Positions 1 to 6,002 of a stretch of 9,841 nucleotides of DNA are shown piece after piece (the stretch's first letter is position 1; every line of letters begins with the position of its first letter). The stretch is from Candidatus Dadabacteria bacterium (GTDB taxonomy: Bacteria; Desulfobacterota_D; UBA1144; Nemesobacterales; CSP1-2). The notes under the pieces were generated by a model. The model saw only the letters and a program-made list of their open reading frames with translations. It was not told where the DNA came from and did no database searches. The stretch lies in NCBI GenBank assembly GCA_022615255.1, contig JAKEHC010000119.1, forward strand, positions 1 to 9,841, given 5' to 3'. A program made the position numbers and the translations under genes.

Positions 1-1391
1 AAATCATCAGGAGTCCATCTGTTAATATTGAATTTGTACATGTCTACAATGTTCCCATTGTTACCTTCACGGAGCATGTTTCTCCACTTTTCAAATTTAT
101 CTCTCAATCCTTCTACTTTGGGCATAAAAAACTTAAAAGTTCTATAAATAGAGTCAACCATAGGCGAACTAAATAAAGGAAGTGTTTTAATAATAGAATT
201 TCTAATATATGCAGGCAATCCTAAAAACCCTCCATTTAAAAAAATAATAGATCTGTAACGATTATATCCACAAAAAAGCTCGTCTCCGCCGTCAGCGGAA
301 AGTGCCACAGTAACGTTCTGTCTTGCTACCCTGGAGACCAAGTAAGTGGGTATTCCTGAATTATCTCCAAAAGGCTCATCATAAATTTCAGGAAGCTTTT
401 CAATAATACTAAAAGCCTCCTTTATAGACAAGTAATATTCCGTATGATCTGTCTCAAGATAGTTCGCTATTTTTTTTGCCCATTTAGCTTCGTCAAATCT
501 ATCTTCGTAAAAACCTATTGAAAAAGTTTTTAATTGAGTATTTATATTTTTTTGGAGCAGTGCTGTAACAGCACTGGAATCTATACCGCCACTTAAGAAT
601 ACGCCTACTGGAACATCCGAGACAAGCCTATACTTAAAAGAATCTATAAGTAAGTCTTCTAGTTCTTCGGCTATCTCATCCTCGGATGCATTTATCGGCT
701 CCTCAAGGTAAAAATCAACTATGTCCCAATACTTAATCTCCCTTAGATCATTATTAAAGAGGCTTAGATAATGACCAGGCTTAAGCTTGTAGGTGTTATT
801 AAATATTGTGAATGGCGCTGGGATATAACCGTATCTAAGATATAGAGAGAGAACACCATAATTCACCTCTTTACTGAACTCAGGATGTTTCATTAATGCT
901 TTAAGTTCCGACCCAAATAAGAACAAACCATCTTTATAATAATAATATAAGGGCTTTACCCCAACTCTATCCCTAACTAGATATAGTTTTAGTTCCCTTC
1001 TATCCCAGATTGCCAGAGCAAACATCCCTATAAACTTATGAACGCAATCTATACCCCATTTTTCATATGCTTTAATCAGCATCTCCGTATCTGAATTGCT
1101 TTTGAAACTATACCCCATTTTGATGAGCTCATCCCTTATCTCCTTAAAGTTATAAACCTCTCCATTATATGTAATCCAAATGGATCCGTTTTCATTTGAC
1201 ATAGGCTGATGTCCAAGAGAGGATAGATCAAGTATGGAAAGCCTACTATGACCTAATCCTACATTGTTCTCCTCATCAATGTAGATACCAGCGTCATCCG
1301 GACCCCTATGAGTTAAAGCATCTCTCATAGATGTTAAAATAGCCCCATCTACTCTCTTATTACAACTGCAAAATCCTACTATCCCACACAT
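1..1391 (-). CDS. asnB: Glutamine-hydrolysing asparagine synthetase (AsnB family), C-terminus beyond the window
   Basis: The frame is open from the ATG at 1389-1391 to the left edge (463 codons), so roughly the last 150 residues of a usual 600-640 residue protein are missing. The start is fixed because the class II glutamine amidotransferase fold needs Cys right after Met, and the protein begins MCGIVGF. The glutaminase site is complete: Cys2, HRGPDD at 28-33, Arg50 in LGHSRLSILDL, YNGEVYN at 75-81 and Asp101. The synthetase half carries the PPi loop SGGIDS at 267-272 and SADGGDELF at 365-373. The family hydrolyses glutamine and passes ammonia to an ATP-activated carboxylate, normally aspartate. 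Being third in an operon with a sulfotransferase and a second AsnB-like gene suggests amidation of a glycan or metabolite acid rather than housekeeping asparagine synthesis; that part is inference. The region before the start is only weakly purine-rich, with no strong ribosome binding site. Confidence 0.93.
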   Translation of the reverse strand, partial: MCGIVGFCSCNKRVDGAILTSMRDALTHRGPDDAGIYIDEENNVGLGHSRLSILDLSSLGHQPMSNENGSIWITYNGEVYNFKEIRDELIKMGYSFKSNSDTEMLIKAYEKWGIDCVHKFIGMFALAIWDRRELKLYLVRDRVGVKPLYYYYKDGLFLFGSELKALMKHPEFSKEVNYGVLSLYLRYGYIPAPFTIFNNTYKLKPGHYLSLFNNDLREIKYWDIVDFYLEEPINASEDEIAEELEDLLIDSFKYRLVSDVPVGVFLSGGIDSSAVTALLQKNINTQLKTFSIGFYEDRFDEAKWAKKIANYLETDHTEYYLSIKEAFSIIEKLPEIYDEPFGDNSGIPTYLVSRVARQNVTVALSADGGDELFCGYNRYRSIIFLNGGFLGLPAYIRNSIIKTLPLFSSPMVDSIYRTFKFFMPKVEGLRDKFEKWRNMLREGNNGNIVDMYKFNINRWTPDD

Positions 1392-1474
1392 ATCTCTTTA
1401 TCTCGATTTTTTGAAAATTTAGATTGTGACAAAAAAACTTAGATGGATAATAGTTCTCTTTTGAATTTTTCAGA

Positions 1475-2344
1475 TTAATATCCTTGTGCCCTCAAACGCT
1501 CAGCCACTTGTATCGCAAAAGCTTCAAGCTCAGGGTTGCCTATGTATGCATAAGCGCGTTCCCTTTTTATCTGCTTAGCCACCCTTTCAATATCTGTATC
1601 TCTAGTCTGAAGCTTACAGAAGTCACCCAGATTCTTCAATATCCTATTAGGCTCGGTTAAGAGATCTTCGTATTTGACCTCAATAGCCCTATCTCCAAGC
1701 TTTCGCACATGGGCACGAGCTTCGTTAACGTATTCCTCCCACATCGAGAGACCCTCCTCCATCGAGGCACACCTGAAGTCTATAAACTTACGATTTGTTG
1801 ATAAAAACTTCATCATTAAATAGAACCAATAAAACTGCTTTACCCATGAATGTCGCTCCTTTAATCTTAAAAGACCCTTTTCTCGTCTTATCCTTAAACT
1901 CTGCACTACGTCCACGCCATGCCTGTAAATATGAATCACCTTCGCATCAGGAAAGATGTCCAACCATATAGGCAAAGTGTATGTATTACGCGGATCCTTC
2001 CAGCCCCATGGGATATCAAGGTTAGCTGGCGTACCATAACGCAGGTATTTTCCAATCCCTAAGAATGAAACCACTTTTGGTGTTTTCATAATGTAACGAA
2101 TGAAATCTGAAAAGAGTGCTCTAGCCTCTTTATCTTCCAAAAGGTACCTAATGGAAGCAGGATGTTCCAAGCCGCCACTACATTGCGCTAAAAGCCATAT
2201 GTTTAATTCGAGAAAAAAGATGGCTTCATGATTTCTATCTTTTTTTTGACCTAGGAATAAGCCTAAAGCCTCTAACATTTGGGAGAGAATATTGGTGCCA
2301 GATCGGCTCATTCCAATTATGATAATAGGAGGGCGTGCTATCAT
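1475..2344 (-). CDS. PAPS-dependent sulfotransferase family protein
   Basis: This 289-residue protein has the two signatures of sulfotransferases that use 3'-phosphoadenosine-5'-phosphosulfate. The 5'-phosphosulfate loop lies near the N-terminus (IIIIGMSRSGTN, residues 7-18). The 3'-phosphate-binding segment VIHIYRHGVDVVQSL is at 136-150, with Arg141 and Ser149 as the likely contacts. WGWKDPRN at 113-120 and VKYEDLL at 223-229 are further family landmarks. The length is normal and no membrane segment or signal peptide is evident, so a cytosolic enzyme is expected. The acceptor cannot be told from sequence; carbohydrate hydroxyls or amines are the usual targets in bacterial surface-glycan loci. 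It sits between two asparagine-synthetase-like genes on the same strand, 53 bp after one and 83 bp before the other, and is probably cotranscribed. The ATG at 2342-2344 places the loop at the usual distance from the start. The preceding stretch has only a weak purine-rich site. Confidence 0.9.
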   Translation of the reverse strand: MIARPPIIIIGMSRSGTNILSQMLEALGLFLGQKKDRNHEAIFFLELNIWLLAQCSGGLEHPASIRYLLEDKEARALFSDFIRYIMKTPKVVSFLGIGKYLRYGTPANLDIPWGWKDPRNTYTLPIWLDIFPDAKVIHIYRHGVDVVQSLRIRREKGLLRLKERHSWVKQFYWFYLMMKFLSTNRKFIDFRCASMEEGLSMWEEYVNEARAHVRKLGDRAIEVKYEDLLTEPNRILKNLGDFCKLQTRDTDIERVAKQIKRERAYAYIGNPELEAFAIQVAERLRAQGY

Positions 2345-2397
2345 ACTCGCCTATCTCTTTTATTGAGTCTTAGGAAGTGCAAAGTTATTTTTATAAT

Positions 2398-4116
2398 TTA
2401 TTTCCCAGTTAAATATTTCTTTTCCCAAATCTTAAAAACGAGAAGAGAAAATAATTTACGACTCTGATCTAATGCAGAATTTGTATGTAGCCGCATCAAT
2501 TTTTCAATATAACTTTTTTTGAAAAAATTCTCTCCATCACTCATAATGATGTCCCTAATATAATTCTTCCACTCATTTCTAAACCACTCTGGTAAAGGTG
2601 GATTAAGACCACGCTTTCTGTTAAAAAGAAATCCAGGAGGAAGAAATTTTTTCGCAAGTTGTTTCAAAAGATATTTCGTTACTCCTCCTCTAATCTTCAG
2701 ATTCCCTGGTACTTTACCAAATGCAAATTCCACAAGTCTAGGATCTACAAAAGGGCTTCTTGCATTAAGTGAAAAATTTCTGCATATCTTTTCGACTTTG
2801 GGAATAGTGCTATTCTGATGGGATTTAAGTTCTAAGTGCGTCATTATACCTGTTAGTGTATCCATGTTTGTTAGATCTTGCTTATCGGGCTCATATAACT
2901 TGTTATTAAGTTCATCTAATACCCAATCTTGAAATAATCTTTTTCTTAGAGAGCTACTAAAAACTGTCTCCCTCTTTGAATAGAACTCAACCGTGGATAA
3001 ATTCTCTAAAAAAATACGCCACTTAGCTTCTTCGGGAATTAGATTCACAACCTTTCTTAAAACTAAATTAAAAGGGGGCACAATGAACTTATTAATTTTT
3101 TTAATCTGTATAACCTGGGAATGGGTTCTAGTTCCTGTAAAAAGACTATCTGCCCCATCGCCTGTCATAACTGCATCAACGTTATTTTCTCCAGCAAGTT
3201 TTCCAGCATAATATGTTGGAAAAATAGATGGATCACCAAGTGGCTCATCAAAAATATAGGCAGATTCAAGAAAGTCGTCAAAATTAGGCTCAACGACAAA
3301 TTCTTTATGATCAGTATTAAAATAATTTGCTATTAATCTAGAATAAGGCAACTCGCTATATTTATCTTCATGGAATCCGACACTAAAAGTTTTCACGGGT
3401 CCTGCTGAAATACCTCTCATTAAAGCTACAACTAAGCTTGAGTCCACTCCACCACTAAGAAATGCACCCAATGAATGTTCTCTTTTCATCCTTAATTTTA
3501 ATGCATCGAGTAATTTTTCCTCAAGCTCCTCCAAGAGTGCATCCTCATTTCCTAAATCTGGCTCAGAAGCAGGGGGTTCCCAATATCTTCGTGTTTCAAG
3601 TATTCCAGACTTTAAATCAAACCTAAGTATCGAACCTGGAAGAAGCTTTTTTATATTTTTAAAAATGCAAAGTTCATCAGGAACGTCACGAAAAGCAAGG
3701 AAGTAGTTTAATGCTCTTAAATCGATTTCTTTATGAAATTGGCGGGTTTCAATTATTGATTTAACACATGATGAAAATATAAACTTTCCATTGTAACTAG
3801 TATAATATAGAAATTTTTTCCCTATATGATCTCTTGCTAAAAATAATATTTCTTTCTCTTTATCATAGATACAAAATGAAAATACCCCATTGAATTTCTT
3901 TGGACATTCTTCTCCCCATGCCTTATAAGCATAAGCTATAAGCTCAGAATCAGCTCCGTTCTTAAACCTGTATCCAAGTGATTCTAAGTTTAGACGTAAT
4001 TCCTCTGAATTATAAATCTCGCCTTCATATAAAACGGTGAGTTTAGCTGGCTTATCAGAGATGGTGTCTTGATTAGCTAGCTTTCCCCCATCAAAGATAC
4101 CGAAGAGAATATTCAT
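2398..4116 (-). CDS. Asparagine-synthetase-like protein with an inactive glutaminase domain
   Basis: This 572-residue AsnB-fold protein looks unable to use glutamine. It starts MNILFGIFDGG where the family has M-C-[GS]-I-F-G-[IV], so the nucleophile Cys2 is Asn. The HRGPD and LSI-D segments are absent: only about 20 residues separate FDGG from YEGEIYN (30-36), some 40 fewer than in a normal AsnB. The oxyanion Asn of YNGE is Glu31. No in-frame MCGI-like start exists upstream before the stop at 4222-4224, so this is not a misplaced start. The synthetase half is well kept: PPi loop SGGVDSS 221-227, TFSVGF 243-248, FDEPLGDPS 289-297, ARSPFVD 452-458 and KRGLNPPLPEWF 501-512. TGDGADSLF (318-326) differs from the usual SGDGGDELF at two catalytic-loop positions. 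AsnB relatives without the Cys include beta-lactam synthetase and carbapenam synthetase, so ammonia-dependent amidation or another amide-forming reaction on an adenylated carboxylate is plausible. First gene of the leftward operon. Confidence 0.88.
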   Translation of the reverse strand: MNILFGIFDGGKLANQDTISDKPAKLTVLYEGEIYNSEELRLNLESLGYRFKNGADSELIAYAYKAWGEECPKKFNGVFSFCIYDKEKEILFLARDHIGKKFLYYTSYNGKFIFSSCVKSIIETRQFHKEIDLRALNYFLAFRDVPDELCIFKNIKKLLPGSILRFDLKSGILETRRYWEPPASEPDLGNEDALLEELEEKLLDALKLRMKREHSLGAFLSGGVDSSLVVALMRGISAGPVKTFSVGFHEDKYSELPYSRLIANYFNTDHKEFVVEPNFDDFLESAYIFDEPLGDPSIFPTYYAGKLAGENNVDAVMTGDGADSLFTGTRTHSQVIQIKKINKFIVPPFNLVLRKVVNLIPEEAKWRIFLENLSTVEFYSKRETVFSSSLRKRLFQDWVLDELNNKLYEPDKQDLTNMDTLTGIMTHLELKSHQNSTIPKVEKICRNFSLNARSPFVDPRLVEFAFGKVPGNLKIRGGVTKYLLKQLAKKFLPPGFLFNRKRGLNPPLPEWFRNEWKNYIRDIIMSDGENFFKKSYIEKLMRLHTNSALDQSRKLFSLLVFKIWEKKYLTGK

Positions 4117-4220
4117 TAAAATAGCAGTATAAATATAAGAATGGCTTTTTACAAAAATTAATTTGATGATGAATAAATCGAATAGATGACAAATCTTATC
4201 TTTAATCAGTATACATAAAA

Positions 4221-4275
4221 GTCAAAGCAAACCCGTTCCTTTGGCTTGAAACCCGGTATCTACAGCTGATTTGAC
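4221..4275 (-). promoter_or_regulatory. Leader-like stem and direct repeat upstream of the left operon
   Basis: GTCAAA at 4221-4226 pairs with TTTGAC at 4270-4275, and AGC (4226-4228) can pair with GCT (4265-4267) next to it, closing a loop of about 40 nt. Inside are two copies of AAACCCG at 4229-4235 and 4249-4255, spaced 20 bp. Read on the minus strand, the block lies at the start of a predicted 150 nt leader for the 572-residue AsnB-like gene. It contains CAAGCCAAAGGAACGG, which resembles the AAGCCAGGGGCGG core of JUMPStart/ops elements that precede surface-polysaccharide operons. The resemblance is partial and could be chance; a tandem operator is an alternative reading. Confidence 0.35.
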
Positions 4276-4302
4276 ATCATTATAAAAAACCTATTGTATA
4301 AA
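4271..4302. promoter_or_regulatory. Candidate overlapping promoters, one on each strand
   Basis: On the minus strand a perfect TATAAT lies at 4279-4284, giving a predicted start near 4272, about 155 nt before the left operon; its -35 is poor. On the plus strand a perfect TTGACA lies at 4271-4276, but the best -10 (TATAAA at 4297-4302) has a long 20 bp spacer. Either could be chance in such AT-rich DNA. The minus-strand site is the more useful one by position. Confidence 0.3.
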
Positions 4303-4349
4303 TCACACATATAATATATACTAAAATGGAAAAGCTAAAGGGAATTCTT

Positions 4350-4391
4350 AATTAAGTATTATTGCGAGGAAGGTCGTTTAATACTTGAATT
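4350..4391. repeat. Bulged hairpin with an ATTGCGAGGA loop
   Basis: AATTAAGTATT at 4350-4360 pairs with AATACTTGAATT at 4380-4391, perfect except for one bulged G at 4387. The loop of 19 nt begins ATTGCGAGGA. That string resembles the start of a dispersed palindromic repeat family (ATTGCGAG-type) seen in many bacterial genomes, so this may be a decayed copy. No T-run follows, so it is not an obvious terminator. Confidence 0.45.
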
Positions 4392-4397
4392 AAATTA

Positions 4398-4476
4398 GAG
4401 CTGTCCTAAACCGTCAATGGCCAACCTATCCCGGTTGGACCCCTTTTGATTCCATCCTCCAGGTTTAGGACAGCTC
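4398..4476. repeat. 79 bp element with perfect 15 bp terminal inverted repeats
   Basis: GAGCTGTCCTAAACC at 4398-4412 is the exact reverse complement of 4462-4476. The 49 nt between them holds a second perfect stem, CCAACC (4421-4426) with GGTTGG (4433-4438) around a six-base loop. ATGG (4417-4420) can also pair with CCAT (4452-4455), so the whole element folds into a nested structure. The interior is richer in GC than the DNA around it, and no target-site duplication is clear at its ends. It could be a small non-autonomous (MITE-like) element, a REP-type repeat or a structured RNA in the leader of the efflux operon. It has no T-tract like an intrinsic terminator. Confidence 0.7.
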
Positions 4477-4598
4477 AGGTATAATCTCCTCCGATTTAAG
4501 TATGAGCGCTATAAACCCAACGTCTAAGCACCTGTCATATTCAAGTCAGGAATATTTAACTACACAATAACGCAGCATAAAGGATGATCTTTAAAGCT

Positions 4599-4607
4599 TG
4601 ATATAAT
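4599..4607 (+). promoter_or_regulatory. Extended -10 promoter for the efflux operon
   Basis: TGATATAAT is a perfect extended -10 (TGnTATAAT), with TATAAT at 4602-4607. No good -35 is present at 16-18 bp, as is common with extended -10 promoters. Initiation near 4614 would give a leader of about 100 nt before the adaptor ATG at 4713. The ribosome binding site there is modest (AAGGTAG at 4694-4700, about 12 nt from the start). Confidence 0.45.
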
Positions 4608-4712
4608 ATTCTTTTAGCTATTTTGATATTCTAGAAAGAAAAACGATTATTAGTGAAAGCAACTACTTAAATATTAAGCATCTGAAATATGATAAGGTAG
4701 AATTATCTGAAT

Positions 4713-5807
4713 ATGAAACAATATATATTTTTACTAATAAGCTTAATCGCTGGAGCGATTACGATCTCTTATGAAACACATGCTCAGGCTCCACCCGCTT
4801 CTCCCGTGGTAGTAGCAAAAGTGGAGGAACAAAAGGTTCAGAGACCTGTTACTCTAGTCGGCAATGCTGAGCCGAGTAGAACGAGCCTTATAGCCAGTGA
4901 AGTATCAGGACTTGTTGGGAGCTTCCCCGTCAAAGAAGGAGATTACGTTAAAAAAGGGGATGTTCTAGCTATCTTTGAGACAAAACCACTTGAGATTAGG
5001 CTTCGTGAGGCAAAGGCGGCAAAGCGTGAGGCTCAGGCACGGTATGAGCTGGCTCAAAAAAACTTCAAACGCTTTCAAGAACTAAAGAATAAAGGCATTG
5101 CCTCAGTTCAGCAGTTTCAGGATGCAGAATCTGAGCAAAAAGCGTGGTCAGCAGAAATTTCCCAGATTCAAGCGCAGATTGATAGGTATGAATACGACCT
5201 TGATAAGGCAAAAATAGTTGCGCCTTTCAGCGGCTACGTAACCGATGAGCGCACGGAGGTTGGTCAGTGGATTGACGAAGGCGGCCCGGTGGTAGAGCTA
5301 ATAGATATAGATACCATCGAAATTACCGTTGACGCTCCTGAGCGCTACGTTAGTCAGATTAAATCCGGAGACAAAGTGGAAGTAAATTTCGACGCCCTTC
5401 CAAATGTAAAGGTCGAAGGAAGCGTTAGTTCCATCGTTCCACAAGCCGATAAGGCGGCGAGAACATTCCCAGTAAAAATTGTGATTGATAATAAAGAGCA
5501 TCTCATAAAAAGCGGGATGGTCGCCCGTGTTTCATTCTTAATCGGTGAGCCGACTTTAGTAAAGCTTGTCCCAAAAGATGCAATCGTTGAACGGAACAAT
5601 ATTAAATTTGTGGTTGTCGTGAATAATGGAACTGCCCAACCCATTCCGATTAACACAGGTGTAGCTTATCAGAACCTTATCGAGGTCATAGGTCCCCTCA
5701 ATACTGGACAGAATGTTGTCATTAGAGGCAATGAAAGATTACAGCCGGGCCAACCCGTAAAGGTAGTGAATCAGGATGGATTGCCTCAAAAGAAAAATTC
5801 CAAATAA
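4713..5807 (+). CDS. RND efflux periplasmic adaptor (membrane fusion protein, HlyD/AcrA type)
   Basis: This 364-residue adaptor links an inner-membrane RND pump to an outer-membrane channel. The first 25 or so residues form a Sec signal peptide: a hydrophobic core at about 4-19, then ETHA with likely cleavage before QAPP. There is no lipobox Cys, unlike AcrA and MexA, so it should be soluble or anchored by an uncleaved signal. The lipoyl-like half-motifs lie at about 63-90 (VKEGDYVKKGDVLAIFE) and 167-200 (IVAPFSGYVTDERTEVGQWI), flanking a charged helical hairpin at about 92-165 rich in Lys, Glu, Gln and Ala. The beta-barrel follows (about 201-278), then a membrane-proximal domain with VPKDAIVERNN at 286-296. 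The length is normal. The ATG is supported by the signal peptide right behind it. The RND pump gene follows after 195 bp on the same strand, so the two likely form one operon, although the gap is longer than usual. Confidence 0.93.
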   Translation: MKQYIFLLISLIAGAITISYETHAQAPPASPVVVAKVEEQKVQRPVTLVGNAEPSRTSLIASEVSGLVGSFPVKEGDYVKKGDVLAIFETKPLEIRLREAKAAKREAQARYELAQKNFKRFQELKNKGIASVQQFQDAESEQKAWSAEISQIQAQIDRYEYDLDKAKIVAPFSGYVTDERTEVGQWIDEGGPVVELIDIDTIEITVDAPERYVSQIKSGDKVEVNFDALPNVKVEGSVSSIVPQADKAARTFPVKIVIDNKEHLIKSGMVARVSFLIGEPTLVKLVPKDAIVERNNIKFVVVVNNGTAQPIPINTGVAYQNLIEVIGPLNTGQNVVIRGNERLQPGQPVKVVNQDGLPQKKNSK

Positions 5808-5935
5808 CAAACCTCAAATCACAAACAAAGAGAAAAAATGCGAATCCTAAACATATCCTATCGAGATTTTTTATTAATTCGCGTTTAGAATTTAGGATTT
5901 GTTTGTAACTTGGTGCTTGGGATTTGGGTATTTTT
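5793..5935. repeat. Imperfect inverted repeat between the adaptor and pump genes
   Basis: The A/C-rich segment 5793-5829 and the T/G-rich segment 5898-5935 are imperfect reverse complements over about 37 bases, with a solid block ACAAACAAA facing TTTGTTTGT. Inside, GCGAAT near 5840-5845 matches ATTCGC at 5877-5882, and CCTAAAC faces GTTTAG. The left arm starts within the last codons of the adaptor gene. It could form a long weak hairpin that reduces read-through into the pump gene, or it may be one copy of a dispersed low-complexity palindrome. The region holds no gene. Confidence 0.55.
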
Positions 5936-5964
5936 AATACGGCCATAGGTACTTATTTACTAGT

Positions 5965-5997
5965 AACTCTCTAAAGTGGTTAAAGAGTTTTAAGGAG
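5965..5997 (+). promoter_or_regulatory. Small hairpin and strong ribosome binding site before the RND pump
   Basis: AAGGAG at 5992-5997 lies five bases before the ATG at 6003 and fixes the pump start. Just upstream, AACTCT (5965-5970) and AGAGTT (5984-5989) can form a six-pair hairpin with a 13 nt loop that ends two bases before the binding site. This may affect translation or protect the 3' segment after processing. Confidence 0.55.
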
Positions 5998-6002
5998 CAA
6001 CA

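Larger units (their letters stand above)
4117..4712. other. Divergent intergenic region, about 600 bp
   Basis: This stretch lies between the leftward glycan-type operon and the rightward efflux operon. No convincing gene is seen on either strand. It is strongly AT-rich, with several TATAAT matches (4279-4284 on minus; 4310-4315, 4480-4485 and 4602-4607 on plus). It also holds the structured elements listed separately: the leader-like stem at 4221-4275, a bulged hairpin at 4350-4391 and the 79 bp palindromic element at 4398-4476. The size and structure suggest it carries control regions for both operons plus one small inserted repeat. Confidence 0.7.

Noticed and set aside
2279..2467. Plus-strand 62-codon frame over the sulfotransferase start
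   Set aside because: It overlaps two well-supported minus-strand genes and has no family pattern or ribosome site; a shadow frame.
2993..3336. Two plus-strand frames of about 70 codons inside the AsnB-like gene
   Set aside because: They lie wholly opposite a conserved synthetase domain and read as low-quality sequence; shadows.
2398..4224. An earlier start that would restore a normal AsnB N-terminus
   Set aside because: The frame upstream of 4116 was read to the stop at 4222-4224 and has no ATG, no MCGI-like string and no glutaminase motif.
4221..4275. A cyclic-di-GMP (GEMM) riboswitch, because GCAAACC and CTACAG strings occur
   Set aside because: The order of core motifs, the receptor helix and the second hairpin are not present; only short strings match.
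4398..4476. An intrinsic terminator for either operon
   Set aside because: The 49 nt between the arms is too long for a terminator loop, and no T-tract follows on either strand.
5298..5946. Minus-strand frames opposite the adaptor gene and the following gap
   Set aside because: They are antisense to a strongly conserved adaptor, and the last one runs through the inverted repeat; no family likeness.
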